Source: Mesostigma viride (lineage: Eukaryota; Streptophyta; Mesostigmatophyceae; Mesostigmatales; Mesostigmataceae). Taken from it: 64,000 nt of DNA. Under the pieces are notes generated by a model that searched no databases, had not been told where the DNA came from, and saw nothing but the letters and a program-made list of their open reading frames with translations. The position numbers and the translations under genes are program-made. Location: assembly GCA_009746045.1 (NCBI GenBank), contig RPFO01000213.1, positions 9,521,536 to 9,585,535 of the forward strand. Reading direction: 5' to 3'. This document shows, one piece after another, positions 1 to 13,356 of the stretch; positions within the stretch are counted from its first letter, which is position 1, and the number at the start of each line of letters is the position of its first letter.

Positions 1-3000
1 ACGTGCCGCTACGCGCCCGACATCGTCGGCGACGCCCGCATCATCATCGACATTGAGGGGTTTGGCACGCTGGGCGGCGCCGGCCACACGTTTGTGCTCA
101 AGCTCCTGTCGGGTCCCACGGACCCCAACAACTCGTATCTGTATCTCGACGGCACGTTCATCGCAGGGGACCGCGTCCTCGCGACGGTGGTCCTGCGAGA
201 CGCTGCAGGGAACGAGGTGGACTGCGGGGTCGCCGAGGATGATAATGTCATGGTCGTGGTCAGCGGGCCGGAGGTGCTCGAGGTGGACGTCGTCCGGCAG
301 GCTTACACGGCGAGTGACGGGCGGCAGGTCTGCCGGCTGCTGGCCACGTTCCTCCCCGAGCTCATGGGGGATTACTACATTGAGGCTCGCATCCGCAACA
401 ACGCCACGGGCGGCGTGTTTGTGCCCGTGAACGGGACGAACCAGTTCCAGATCTTCCCCTCGCGCTATGACCTCACGCGCACGGTCGTTGGAGGGAGCAT
501 TCACGAGACGCTCGCGGGGCTGACGACTCCGTTCTACGTCCGCCTGTTTGACCGCTTTGGGAACCAGATCCTGTCCCCCTTGGTCCCTGGCGCGGCGAAC
601 GGGACGACCATCGCGGTGACGGGATACTTTGCGGCTCTCGATGGGTCGGGGACCCGGTTCGCACTGGATCAGATTATTCACTGGGACGGGGACCGCAGCG
701 AGTGGGTGGGATCGTTCAACGCCCCGTACGCGGGTCAGTGGATCCTGGCCCTCTTTGTCGACGGGACGCGGCTCACGATCAAGGGCTACGTGACGACGAC
801 AGTGACGGCTGGGCTGATCGAGCCGCGCCGTTGCGAGGTCTTTGGGTACGGCGTCGAGGGCGAGCTCGTCTCAGGGACATCTGTCAACTACACGGTGATT
901 GCTCGCGACCGCAACGGCGAGCAGCTGTCGATCGGGGGAACCTGTTCGAGGTGTTTGTCCGGCCCAAGACCACGGCCACGGGGGGGTTCTTGCGTGCGAC
1001 GCGGATCGTGGACAATGATGACGGGACGTATATCGTGACGTACGTCCCGTTGGGCCTGCGAGAGCATGAAGTGTTCACCCGGTGGAACCACGAGGAGGTC
1101 GCCAAGTCGCCCTACCTGGTGAGCTACGAGTCCGGTCTGACCAGCCCGGAGGACTGTGTTGCCTATGGCCGGGGTTTGGTGTCGGGCGTGGCGGGCGCGT
1201 CGCAGTCGGTGTTTGTGCAAGCTTATGACGCGTTCGAGTCGTTCAAGACCAACGGGGAAGACAAGTTCGAGTACTTCATTGTCGGGACGAGGGGGGAGAT
1301 CTCCGAGGGCATTCTCTCGGTCATCAACTCCACGGGCGAGTACACGACCTCGTATGTGTACTTAAAGACCGGCGCGGTCCACGTCGACATCACGCTGAGG
1401 GGCCAGCGGGTCAACCCAGGGGTTATCCCCGCGACCGCGCAGGTCACCCCCGCCGCCATCTGGCCCCCCTCGTGCGTGATCTCTGGCGGGGGCCTCACGC
1501 GGGCGGTCGCGGGCGAGGACGAACGGCTCACGATTCGCTCGCGTGACCGCTATGACAACAACCTGGCCACGGGCGACGCGGTCTTCTCGTTTGTGATCCA
1601 GGCGGCCGAGACGGGCGAGGTTGTGCGCGAGCTTGAGCCGGCGTACGTCACCGCGGGTGTGTACAACGTGCGCTACCAGCTCGAGGCCGCGGGGGGCTAT
1701 GTCACTGAGACCAGGGTCTTGGAGGAGATTATCCGCGACGGGCGGTCCTCCCTGGAGGTCTCGCCGGCGGAGCCGTCAGCCCTCCAGTCCTCACTCCAGG
1801 GGTTTGCCCTCCAGTCCTTCCCCGTGGACGTCCCCGCCTCGTTCCATGTGGTCGTCGCCGATGTCTACGGGAACCTGCGCGCCAATGCCAGCGACGTCAC
1901 GCCGACCAACCTCGCGGTTCTCTTGGCGCCGTCCGACGGCGCGTCGCCCGAGGTCACTCTACCGGTCACTGTAGCGTTTGATGGTGATGGCGGGAGCCAC
2001 CTGGTCTCGTTCACGCCCACCGCGCCCGGCGCTCTGCGTGTCCGGCTTACCCTGGGCGCCCTTGGGCGCGCGCAGGAAGTCCTCGCGGGCAGCGGGCGGA
2101 GGTTCCAAGCGACGGCGGTCGTGACGGACCCCGACCCGAACCAGGTCGTGGTCTTTGGGGCAGGCGCGACGGCCGCCGCGGGGGGCACACCGGCGTATCT
2201 CCGCGTCAAGCTGCGTGACAAGCATGGCAACGACATCACTCAAACGCAGGCGCTGCCCCCGCAGGCGGTCCGGGTCCAGTTCGAGGTGGTCCGTGACCCA
2301 GAGAATCTGACGGCGACCGCCGGTGTGGTCGCGCCCGCAGACGTCGTCGCGGAGGTGGCGGCGCAGGAGTCTGCGTACGTTGCCCGCTACGTGCCGGCGG
2401 TCAGCCCTCGGGGGGCTGATTATCAGCTCCTTGCGACCGTGCTCTACAACGGCGTCGCGGTGGCTGGTTCCCCCCAGGTGGTGACCGTGTATTCCACCGT
2501 GGGGGCCGTCGCGGATGCTGGAAATAGCGTGGTCCTGGACGCGCGCCGGCGGCCGTTGGACGCGCTCGAGATCGAGGGCAGCCCCGCGGGGGGCCCGACC
2601 TCTTTCTGGGTGCAAGGGCGGGACGTCAACGGGGTGGACCTCCCCGTGACAAACTACACGCTTTCGGTGCTAATCCCTTCGGCCGCGACAGGCGCGGGCG
2701 GCAGCGGTGACGAGGACGGCGAGCGGGCGATCATCTCAATCACGCCGAGCCTGCGGGGCATGTATTCAGTCACGGTCACCCTCCCACGTGTGGGCCGCTA
2801 CAGCGTCCTCGTGTTCGTGGACGGCGTGCGCATCCCCGACGTGGTCACCTTGATCATCCCGCCGGGCCCCGCCGACCCGACGCAGGTACTCGTGGAGAAT
2901 GTGGCGGATGCCTTTGCGGGCGCCCGCTCGGCGCCCTTCCTGATCCGCTCGCGCGACTCCCGCGGCAACTTTGTCTCGTACAGCCCGCTGGCCGGCGCTG

Positions 3001-6000
3001 ACCCGTACCTCGTCCAGCTGCGGTTCGCGGACAGCGGACAGCAGTCGTCGCAGGCGACAATCGAGGTCACGGATAACCGGGACGGCACGTACACGGGGCG
3101 ATACTTGACCACGCTCGCGGGCGAGTACGTCCTCCAGATCTCGCTCAACGGGGTCGCGCAGCGATTCCCTGTCACCGTCGCCACGGGCCCCTTCTTCGGC
3201 CTCACGTCCAACCTGGCGGGGGTCCCCGAGGCGGCCACTGCGGGCGTAGAGGGCGTGTTTGTTATCGAGCCGCGCGACGCGTACGAGAATCTGTACCGCA
3301 AGCCGGACCTGGTATTTTTCGTGATCTTCCGCAGCGTCACCCCAGCGAGCGGCAACAGCAGCAGCGGTGGTGGCGCGGACAGCATCATGCGCACGCACGT
3401 TCCGCGTGTGGCGGTGACGTCTGACATCCGCTACGTGGTCACGTTCCGGTTCGCGTATGTCGCCGACTACAACATCAGTGCGACCGAGATCGTGCGCGAC
3501 CAGGACGTGGCGGTCCCGCCCGGCACGCTTATCACCGTGGAGGCCGGCGCGCCCAGTGGGGCACTGTCCACCGTCACGGGCCTTACCGATGGCAGTGCTG
3601 GGGACGCCCGCGTGTTCTACATCACCCCAAGGGACGGGTTGGGCAATGCCATCCCGCTGAGCCGCGTCCGCGTCGGCTTGTCGATCCTGGGTTTGACGCC
3701 GCGGGCGGACGAATCGGTCTCCACGGTGGTGACGCAGGCTGGCGACGGGACCCGTTTCGCGGTTGCGTTCCGAGCGGTCGGCGTGGGAAGCTACCTCGTG
3801 CGGGCGTCCCTGTCAGGCGTCGCGTTGCCCGAGAGGGTGATCTCGCGCGTGCCCAGGCCGCCACCTGTCCTTGACTCTTGCCAGATCTCGGACAACCTGA
3901 TCGAGCTCGTGGCCACGTTCGACGAGGCGACCAACCAGGCCGGCATGGGCGACGCCCAGTTTGACTGCTCCCTTGTCCTGTCCGACGCCACGGTGGCCAA
4001 CCTGGGCCTGGACCCGTTCTGTTCTTGGGACACGCCCACGCGGCTGGTGATTCGCTCAGGGTATAGCCCCAGCTTCCTGCCGCGCCTGCTCACGACAGTG
4101 AGGGATGAGGAGCTCGGGCGCTTGCGCCTGCGTGACGGGCGCGTGTACTCGGCCGCACAGAACAGCATCGCCGCGCGAGGGTCGCGAGGCATCGACTTCC
4201 CAGAGGACGGCGAGTATCCAAATCTGGTCGTCACGGCGCCGCTCGTGGTCGGGCGATGTGACGGCGCCGTCTTGGAGTTCAGCAGCGTCACGGGTCGGGT
4301 CGGGCGGCCGCCCCGGCTGCGCGTGCGTGCGTTTGGGACGGGCGCCACGGTCCCGCGACTGGACCGCTTCTTGCAGAACGTGGACGCGAGGGCGACGTCC
4401 ATCCCGATCCCCGTCTCGTTGCTGGAGCCGGGGATGACGTTTGTGGTTAGTAGAGTGTTGACTGGGGCTGGAGGGAGGAGGGTGAGGGGGGCTTGTTGAG
4501 TGTGGCTTGAAGGAGGAGGTTGAGTGGGGCTTGATGGAGTTCCTGGTGTGCGTAGGGGGGGGGCATGATGTTTGGGTGAGTTAAGGGGCATGGCGTTCAT
4601 GGTGAGTAGAAGGGCTGCGGCATAACGTTTGTGGTGGGTTGATGTTTGAGTGTAGTGAACCATGGTTGGAAACCGACGCCTTGGCCTAAGTTGCGGAGCT
4701 GTAGAGATGGTGGGGCATGGTGACTTTTTCCCCCGCTCATACCTGTTCTTGCCCTCCTCAGCCCTCTCTGCTAATAATTTTTGGCATTTAGCCTCGCTTC
4801 CCACTTCATCAATCCATTCTCACTCACAAGCACACACGACCCCTCAATGCATAGTTTTGGTGGAGGATCCGCAACCGTGTGCCTCCCTCTCCCCTTTCTC
4901 CCAATATTGAATGCGACTGTGTAATTTGACTTGTTATTGATCCATGCGCCCCGCGCCGCCCCCCCCCCCCCCCCCCCCAAACCTTAAAACACCACAGATC
5001 TCGTGGACGATCCGCAACTATGTTCAGCTCGAGGTGACCGACGACCTGTCCTTCTCGCAGAGTGTGCTGCCCCTCCCCACGGTGGTCATCGAGGAGGGCG
5101 ACGGCCGCGCGGTATTACACCGTGCCGACAACGTCACGCTCGAGTCCCGCATACTTCTACCCTCCGCGTCCTGCCTCGACCCGTCCTTCCTGACCAACTT
5201 TGCCACCGATGGCCTCTTCATCAACTGGGTCCAACAAGATGGGATCCCCCTGGACTTCTCGGCGGTTACGCTCGCCAGCTCGCGCTCGTCGCTCCAGCTG
5301 CGGCTGCCCGACACGTCGCTCTATTTCGGGCGCGGGTACGAGTTCAGCGTCCGGACACACCCGCTGAGTAACTTCGGGCTCGCCTCGCGTTCCGTCTTCC
5401 CCATGAGCGTGCAGCCGACGGCAATCCAGCTGGAGCTGGTCGGCGGGTCCGCCCGCACGGCGCCTGGGGACGTGGACTTGGTCCTTGAGGTTCGAGCGTT
5501 GGACCCCGACAACTCCATCGACCTGATCGACCGCTACCTCCTCTTCTACTACGAGTGGCGCTGCGACATCATCAGCAAGAGCCGTGGCAAGATCCTACCC
5601 GGCAGGACCAGCTGCTTCTCCGACAACACGGGTATTCTCTTCACCAACACGCCCCGCATCACCGTGCCCGCGTTCACGCTGCTCGCAGGCGTGTACCAGT
5701 TCAGCGTGATGGTGGGCAAGGAGCCGGTCCGCCTCGCCGAGGGGCGGGTGGAGGTCATCAAGCAGCGCGTGGTGGTGCCCACGGTCGCGCCACCTGGCGT
5801 ATGGATCCAGCGGCGCATCGAGGCGACGGACGGGGAGCTGCTGTTTGTTAGGGACAGCGTGCTCGAGTGCGTGACTAGCGCCCGCAACGCCAGCTTTCAG
5901 TGGTTCCGGCTGGACAACTCGGTCCGCTACGCGCTGCCCCTGCCAGGTGGGTGCGGATAATATAAAATATGTGTGATACGCTTGCTAGAGAATCTGAAGT

Positions 6001-9000
6001 CAGGGTTGCCTTGCAAGGCGGTTGTTTCATCAGCAATATATTTGGCCCCTTGTTGCGTGTTCATCCTGCGGTCAGATGCTTGCGATTCCCAACTTTGCTC
6101 CATGCTTGCCTCTCGTGCTGACCTCCCGGCTTCGTGCTTGCCTCCCATGCTGGCCCTCCATGCTTATTGGTTGCCTCCCAATGCCTCCCGAATGTTCAGT
6201 TGAGTGGTTGATGCACCTCGCCAACACGCCGCACGGGCCTCGTGCTTGCCTCGTGCGTGCCTCGTGCTTGCCCCCGTATGATGCTCACATCCTTCTCTCG
6301 TTTCGTGCTCGTACAAACTGGAAACGTGCCTCGGTATCACGAATTGAATCACCTCCCTCACCAATAACTTCCCTGTCATGTATTTACCACCGCATCTCCC
6401 CCTCCCTCGACGCCTGCCTGCGCCCGCAGACACGCAAGACCACTTGTCCGTCAGCAACGCTATGCTAGCGTCGGAGGCCAACTTCACGTTCGAGTGCATC
6501 GTGACCGACCGCGACACCGGGCGGCAGGGCTACAGCACGTATGACATCGCCGGCAACGCGCCCCCCACGGGCGGCCGGCTCAAGGTCTCCCCCTCCTTCG
6601 GAACGCAGTACGTGACAGAGTTCAGCATCACCGCGTACGATTGGGAGGACGACCGCATGGACCAGCCGCTGGCGTACGCGTTCTACGCGATCGCGGGAAA
6701 TGACACCACGCTGCTGGCGCAAGGGGCCAGCCCAACGATCTCCACCATGCTCCCCGCGGGCGTGGTCACTCTACTGGTCACTGTGACCGACCGACGCGAC
6801 GCTCAGAGCGTCGCCGTGCTCCCGGACGAGGTTGTCGTCACGCCGTTTGTGGCCGGCGGGGTCAATTTTGGCAGGAGAAGGGCGTTGCTGGAGGACGTGG
6901 CAAGCGGGCACGAGGGGGCGGCGCTGTCTTCGTTGTTGCCACTGTCATCCGCGACCGCGGTGACGTCATCCTGGATGTCATCGCTGACCTCATCGTCCTC
7001 GACATCGTCACTTGCCTCCTTATCATCATCGTCTTCGTCGTCGTCGTGGTCACCCGCGGCCGCCGCATCGGCAGCAGCGGCAGCAGCGGCCGTAGTGGGT
7101 CACCGCTCCGTGTCGCGGCACACTGGACAGGGCCAGTTGACCCACCTGGGCGGCCGCCGGTCACTCCTGCAGTCGCCAGGTGGCGACTCCACGGGTGGCG
7201 GTCATGGGGCAGGCGTTCTGGGGACCGTCACCTCTCGGGACGCCGCCGCCGCCACCGCCTTGTTGGCACGTTTCCAGCAGCTGGTGCGTGTGCGGCGGCT
7301 CGATGCGGCGGCGACACTTGTCCGCCTGTGGGGCCAGGAGTATGGCGGGTGGCCCGCCTCCACCTCCTCCACTCCTGGCGATGATAAAACATATAACACG
7401 AGCGGTGACATGACGCCCTGGAAGCGTCCGGACTGTTCCGGGGGGCAGGATCAGTTCCGCGCCGCCAAGGACGCGCTGGTGGAGGGCCTGTGGGAGCTGA
7501 GCGGGGTCACGTGGCCCGACACGTACGACAGCAGCCAGCTCGTGTGCGCGGTGGCCTCTCTTGGGGCGATCGCGGGGGAGATGTCGGCTGGGTCGTGGGA
7601 GAAGGCGGTTGACCTCGCGTGGAGGCGGCGGCTGGACCGCATGGTGGGGCCCACGCCAGAGCTGTTCCTCCTGGGTGGCCAGCCGGAGGTAAGATAGGCG
7701 CACGCGCGAGTTTAAGTTTTTCCTTGGTTGCTTTTGTAAGGGAATAAGACGTGTTCCTGCTGAGTGGCCAGCCGGAGGTGGGTGCACACCATCTGTTTGT
7801 GCTGGGGATTATGGGATAGCTACTAGGAGTTTGTACCATGTGTTCAGAGGCAGCCGCTATAATCTAAGCTAGCAACTAAAGGCTTAGTAAGCTATCAACG
7901 TGAAAAGCATATCGTTTTACCACTAATTTGATTATTTGTTAAGCCGGCGGGTGGATAGGGATGCCAAACACGTCTATCCCCACGGCCCACATGGCACTCG
8001 GGGTCCCCCCCCCCCTTACCCACCTGCCCTCACCCTACCCTACATCCCAGTTGCCCTCACCCCTCTAACATCCCCCCCCCCCCACTATACAATGCTTTTC
8101 CCCTTCCCCTATTCCCCCCCCCCCCTCCACCCTTCTTGCTCCACCCCCATTTTAAACCATTGCTCCACCCCCAGTGCTACTCCTCCATCATGAGCACTGC
8201 GGCGGAGGCGGTCGAAGGCAACTGCGGGGCGCTGGAGGAGCGCGACACGCCCACGCTCAAGGCAGCGTGGGACATGATGGGCGACCTCTCCGAGGCGGTG
8301 CTCACCTGGGTTAAGAAGGGCGAGCCGCCGACGGTCATCGAGGAGCCCTGGCTGAGGATTGTGGCGGGCAAAGGTGCGGAGATAGGTCTATTCATGCGAT
8401 ATCTATTTCTATAGAGCGATGGTTGTCTCCTTGATAGAGCGATGCACACACGTCTATGCGACACGAGACACATGCCAGCAGTATGTACACAAGATGCATA
8501 GAACACGAGACCGCTTCTTTCCCATAGGGCTGAGGAACACAGCGCACAACCATACAGCGCGCTGCCGCAGCGGGTGGTTGCCTCTATAAAGGTGCTTCGT
8601 GCAGTTTGGCGCAGGCAACGATGGGGTGGGTATGGTGGACCTCGGGATCTGGGGTGAAACCAATGCTTGTCTTCCATCCATGTGTCGGCTGTAGCACTTG
8701 CATGTGCTTTTATGGGACTTGCGCTTTTATGGGATGTATACAGATGTAGGATATAATATAGGATATTGTAGGATGTATTACTATAGTATGTATTATATAT
8801 CCCTGTTGCTGACTCCCTTATTTCTTTATTGTTGTTTTGGTCGCGCAGTCGCGACCAACCGATTCTCTTCAGCGGCCGACTTCAACTCCACGCTCTACAA
8901 CATGACGGCGGCGCTGCACATCACCGACGGGGGCGTGCCGCATGGGACGGACGTCGACGTCTTCCTGTACGCGTTCCGCAATATCAACCCGCGGCCGCCG

Positions 9001-11306
9001 GTTGACCAAGGGTACGCACGACATAAGAGCCATACTACTATATGAAGCCCCTTGTTAGTAGTACTACATTATTCACTGGTTTAGCGATGTGAGCACAAAG
9101 GGTACATGAGATGCGTGCTTTTCTTGGCCATGAGGTCAGGGGGCATGAGCCCGCAGCTGTGGGCAGACCATCCGTAAGCGGACGCGTGGGCGCTTTGGTC
9201 CCAAGAGTGTGCGTGCGCCCTCGGTGTTGTAAATATGTGGTGCTTGAAAATGATGACATGTGTGCAATCTGAGTATGTCATACATCATCGGATCCTAATC
9301 AACTATTGATTGACAGATTTCATGTACCTGACCTCATCACCCCACTTTGTTCGCTCCGCCCCCCCCCCCGGGCGCGTAATCAGCAACCCCATTAACTGAT
9401 GACCGCATCATTTTCCTTGCCCCCTTGCTTCCCCCCCCCCATCCCCTCAGGCGCTTGATCGGCAACCCCACGGCGGTCGGCTCCCGCTGGCTGGGCCGTC
9501 GCCTGGAGGCCGACATCCCCCTCGTCACCTTCCGCAACGTCAGCCTGCGGGAGCTCATCTCGGGAGAGACAGGTGAGGGGCCAGGGACGAGTTATAGTTG
9601 TTATGTTGTCCTGAAGGGGAGAGACAGGTGAGGGGACAGGAACAGGTTATTTAGGCCTGAGGGGACAGGAACAGGTTATAGTGAACAAGTTATAGTTATT
9701 TTGTCCCAAGGGGGTGGGATCTGGGTTCTACTGTGATGTTTTTCAGTTCTTGTGTGTCGCGAAAAGAGGCGGTGTCACTCTTAAATCGTTAATGTCCATC
9801 AGCTCTGGGGGAGACTGGTACTCGAGCCGCTTGCCTCCTTTGATTGTGTTCATCGGTAATTGGCGAGAAATGCGAGGCAAGGTGGTTTGTAGAAGGGTTC
9901 CCCGTCGGTTGTTCACTTGTTTCAAGCCACACATGTGAATGGAAAAGAGCGGTTTCTGCATGTTAATGTTCATTAGCTTTGGGTGAGACAAAAATAAGTA
10001 TCTGGGGGGAAGAGAGGTAAGGGGCCCGGCGTTCTAGCCAGGAGGGCGGGTGCGGGCCAGAGCCAGGGGTCTTGTCTCTGGACCCCGCATGGTTGGCACC
10101 CCCATATTGGCACTTCCCACAAGCGCCCGCGCCACGGTGGTGCTGGTCGCACACCTAGCCAAGAGAGGAGAGGGGGGGTCCTTGTCTCGGGATGCGTTCG
10201 TCTGGGGCGCGACAGGCAAGGGGCGATGTGCCAGCTGGGGTAGTGTCGTTTCCTGTGTGGAGCAGTGGAGAGCTTGCGATGCTTTCTGTGTGTGGCTACA
10301 CGATCGTTTCATGTTTTGGGGAGGGTTTTCGTGCCCAGGGGGCTCTCACTGCGGGTTCTCTGCCCTCCGCCCTCTGCCCCGGCGTACGAGTTCACGAAAT
10401 TTAATACGAGATATTTTAAAACGTTTTAAAATACCATGAGCTTGACCCTTTCTCCCTGCCACTTGCCCCCTCCCCCCTGCCCCTTACCCCGCAGTCAACA
10501 TGAGATACTGGCCCATCGGGGGCCCCGACTGGCTGCGAAGTGAGAACATCTCGTCCTCCTTTGACCAGAGCGCGCTCATCCTCACGGCCAGCTTCAACTA
10601 CTCGCAGGTGTCCGACGGTGTTGCTCCCTACATCGAGCCGCCGCCGCCATCCCCGCCGCCCCCAGCGCCGCCACCCACGCCGCCCACGCCGCCCCCGCCG
10701 CCCCCGCCGGCCCCCCTCACGCCCCCCAAGGATCGGGGCTTGCGTGGTGGCGCGGTTGCCGGCACCGTGATCGGCTTCGTGGTCGGGCTCCTCATCGCCA
10801 TCACGGCCATCGTGCTCTACCTGCGCAAGCGCCGCCAGCGCCAGCTCATCCACAACGAGCAGCTACCGGACATCGCCACGTCGACCTCGCCGATCGGGCT
10901 CGCCGGGCCCCGGGCGCTCATGGTTCCGCTGATGAACCTCTCTGGCCGGTTCAGCCAGTACGCGCCGTCCGAGTACGGGATCCCCGAATCGCTCACGCCG
11001 CGCAGCGAGATGGATGCGTACGTGTCCGGCCCGCCCGGCGCACGCGATGTGCTGGCACCTGCCGCGCTCGACCAGATCGACTTTGACCTCCCGCCCGAGT
11101 TTGAGGTGGACAACGTCAACTACCCAACGTACGCGCTCCCGCCACCTGTTGCGGGCACGCGAACGGCGCGGGTGGAGCCCGTTGCACAGGAGGAGCTGTT
11201 CAGCGACGACGCGCCCACGTACGCGCTCCCGCCGCCGATCGGCGGGGCCACGCGGTTGTTGCGTGGGCAGGGGCAGGAGGATGGCGCGGGCAGGTCGCCG
11301 GTGTAA
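1..11306 (+). CDS. Filamin-repeat / REJ-like single-pass surface receptor, 7 exons, 5' partial
   Basis: The frame is open from base 1, so the start lies upstream. My model is exons 1-4445, 4998-5946, 6430-7688, 8175-8373, 8849-9011, 9451-9572 and 10495-11306, with GT..AG at every junction and compatible phases. With one base restored near 934-938 the total is 7950 nt, exactly 2650 codons including the stop. Residues about 30-1280 carry some 11 filamin-like units marked by motifs such as RDAAGN, FDRFGN, RDKHGN and RDSRGN. From about residue 1285 through exon 3 the sequence is REJ-like: spaced Cys, LEPGMTF, ALDPDN, YEWRC, and VSPSFG..FSITAYDW. Exon 7 has a Pro-rich stalk, one hydrophobic helix (10746-10823), a basic RKRRQRQ stop-transfer and a roughly 190-residue cytosolic tail containing PTYALPPP twice. 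I saw no GPS cleavage motif. Known REJ proteins act in gamete recognition or as polycystins; the role here is inferred only as surface recognition or adhesion. Confidence 0.85.
934..938 (+). other. Apparent 1-base frame break in exon 1 of the receptor gene
   Basis: Upstream of this G5 run the filamin repeat reads in frame 1; downstream the same repeat (NLFEVFV, then DNDDGTYIVTY) continues in frame 3. One extra G restores an uninterrupted repeat. The rest of the 2.6 kcodon model is clean, so a consensus error is more likely than a real mutation. Confidence 0.75.
4446..4997 (+). other. Receptor intron 1 with duplicated donor sites
   Basis: GTTAGT donor, CCACAG acceptor, phase 0. The first 200 bases contain three more degenerate copies of the exon end plus donor, near 4564-4581, 4589-4610 and 4621-4640. 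A C-rich run of about 15 lies just before the acceptor. No ORF of interest lies inside. Confidence 0.8.
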
Positions 11307-13080
11307 GGACCCTTGATAAGGGTTTCTGTAAGGGGTAGGGCATGCCCTAATTAAAAAGTTGGAGGTGTAGGGTATGCCCCTTGTGGCGCGAGGTGTAAGG
11401 CATGGCGAAAGAGGTTGGCGGTCATGGCGAACAGGGGTTGGGCGTGCAGGATGGGACCCCGGTGCTGATCCCAGCCGCGTTTGTGTGATTGGGCTGAGGG
11501 CTTGCGTAATTTTTTTTTTTCTATTTATAATGGTGTGGGAGGCTTTCGTCCTGTGGGAACGAGTTTGCCTTGGAAAGGAAGCTTTGGTCACATGTCAAGC
11601 TTCCTAAAAGAAATGAGAATGTCGGAAGAAGTGTGCAGCTGTAAAGGCTGACCGCGGGGGATGCGACAGAGAGCGCAATGGTGCAGAACCAGATCTGGTG
11701 GTTGCATGAAGGGGTTTCAGGAAAAGGGTTGCTGTAGGCATCAGGTGGGCGACCCCTCCCACCCCAATAGGGATGCCCAAAGTGCCCCGCTGCTGCGCTA
11801 GAGACAACACTTCCAGAGGGCAGCAACATCCAGAGTGCAGCACGAGAGAACTTGTAGTGGAACTCGGATACGCCACCCGTGTGTGTTTGGATTAGTGCGC
11901 CCCAGCTGCCTTTTATTGCATGGCAACGGCGCATGCGTGCCCACTCCTTGGGTGAGTGCGTCCGGGATAGGAAGTTACAGTAGTGTATTATTTGGTGCGC
12001 GTGGTTAACATGACTTGTTGATGACGGTTTCGGTGGGGGGTTTCATACAGGCACCTGCCATACAGGCCCCTGTGATTGCCTGCAAGGAAAGAACTGACAA
12101 CAGCCGCATCCGGGGCGCAGCAAGAGCGGTGCGCCAGCGTGCGTTTCGCCATACAAGGGCTGCTGCCGCTTTTTGGGCAGCAGCCCTGGGGTCTCCTGTT
12201 GGCTTACGAAACCTGTGTTTTGGTCCAGGGTTGCAGACTGTTTGCACATTGTGTTATGGAATCGATGTGAGTGTGGGTTGCCAGGCAGTCCACTGGCAGG
12301 CGTTGCTGTCTGACATCCTAGCTCACATAGCGATATGCAGTACTGGAGTGATGTTTGGCGCTGTTCAGAGGCAAGTTGAAACAGCGGAAACCTTTGTAAA
12401 TTTGTGTATGCCGTTGAGTAGGTAATTTTGCGCAACAAGAAATGTTGCCAATCCCAGATGTGTCTCTGGGCATTAGGTAGTAGGATCCCATGTGTGTGGT
12501 TTGCTTTTTATTTTCAGCGAACATAAAAGAGTTCTAATTTTCCATTTTATGACGTTTTCTAAGCATGCATGGCCTGAGCGAAGCAAGTGCATGATTGATG
12601 ATGTCTTGAGTCCAAAATGCATGTGTTTTGAAAGGTTCATGTGTGCTGCCAATCTAATCAGTACGTACTCGCCAGCTGTCCCGTTGCATGCGTGGCTGCC
12701 GCTTCAGTTGCACATCGATGTCCCTGCTTGCCTAGCTTTCCATGAATGTACGCTCGACAGTCGACACCAATACAACTCAACTAGGTTTTTTTTACATGTG
12801 CCACGGAGTTACAACAGGTCATGTCCCGGCCGGATCGCGTAGGATACCACAAGCGCTTGAACCACTGATGCCAGATCTACGATTAGTTGGATCCGAAGCT
12901 CTTCCATATTGATGCCAATTTTTTTCCAGCCGTTGCCACGAGCTAGGCATTTTCTTAGCCGTGCTTTCTGTGCAACGGGGTCTTGGCTCATGCCGCCTGT
13001 TTGATGCAAGGTGATGCGATGTTTGTATTCGCACTGTGTGGCAGTCTTTTCTTGGACATTCGCGGAAGCATGGCACGGCT
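11307..13080. other. Intergenic region, no supported gene
   Basis: The receptor stop codon lies within GTGTAAGG, and similar TGTAA motifs recur at about 11326 and 11394. TGTAA is the usual chlorophyte poly(A) signal, so the 3' end is probably here. Beyond it are only short ORFs without recognisable domains, plus a T10 run near 11511. Confidence 0.5.
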
Positions 13081-13106
13081 AATTAATTAATTAATTAATT
13101 AATTAA
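13081..13106. repeat. (TTAA)n microsatellite
   Basis: About 6.5 units of AATT/TTAA lie some 250 bp upstream of the LINE-type ORF1. It could mark the 5' edge of that element, but no target duplication was identified. Confidence 0.9.
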
Positions 13107-13356
13107 ACTCGTGCTCCCGGTGGGGAGTCACGGAGCACCGAAGTGCTTTAAATCCCTGCGTGTGCACAACTGGCTCATGGCGCCGTACGGAGATATCAAG
13201 GAGACAACCAGCGCAGCCACGAGGTAGCCATGGCTGACGGCGGAGCTCATAACTTTCACGTTTGAGCACCGAATTTAGCGGTGAATATCACAATCGATGC
13301 GTCTTTCTACGACGCACATGCTGATGTAATTTTCCGACGCTATTACGCAATATACG

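Noticed and set aside
10500-10502. ATG at 10500 as start of an independent membrane protein
   Set aside because: It is internal to exon 7; the acceptor at 10494 and the phase continue the receptor frame and complete an exact codon count.
12015-12438. Overlapping ORFs of 130-136 residues on both strands
   Set aside because: No domain, no splice context and no codon bias distinguishing one strand.
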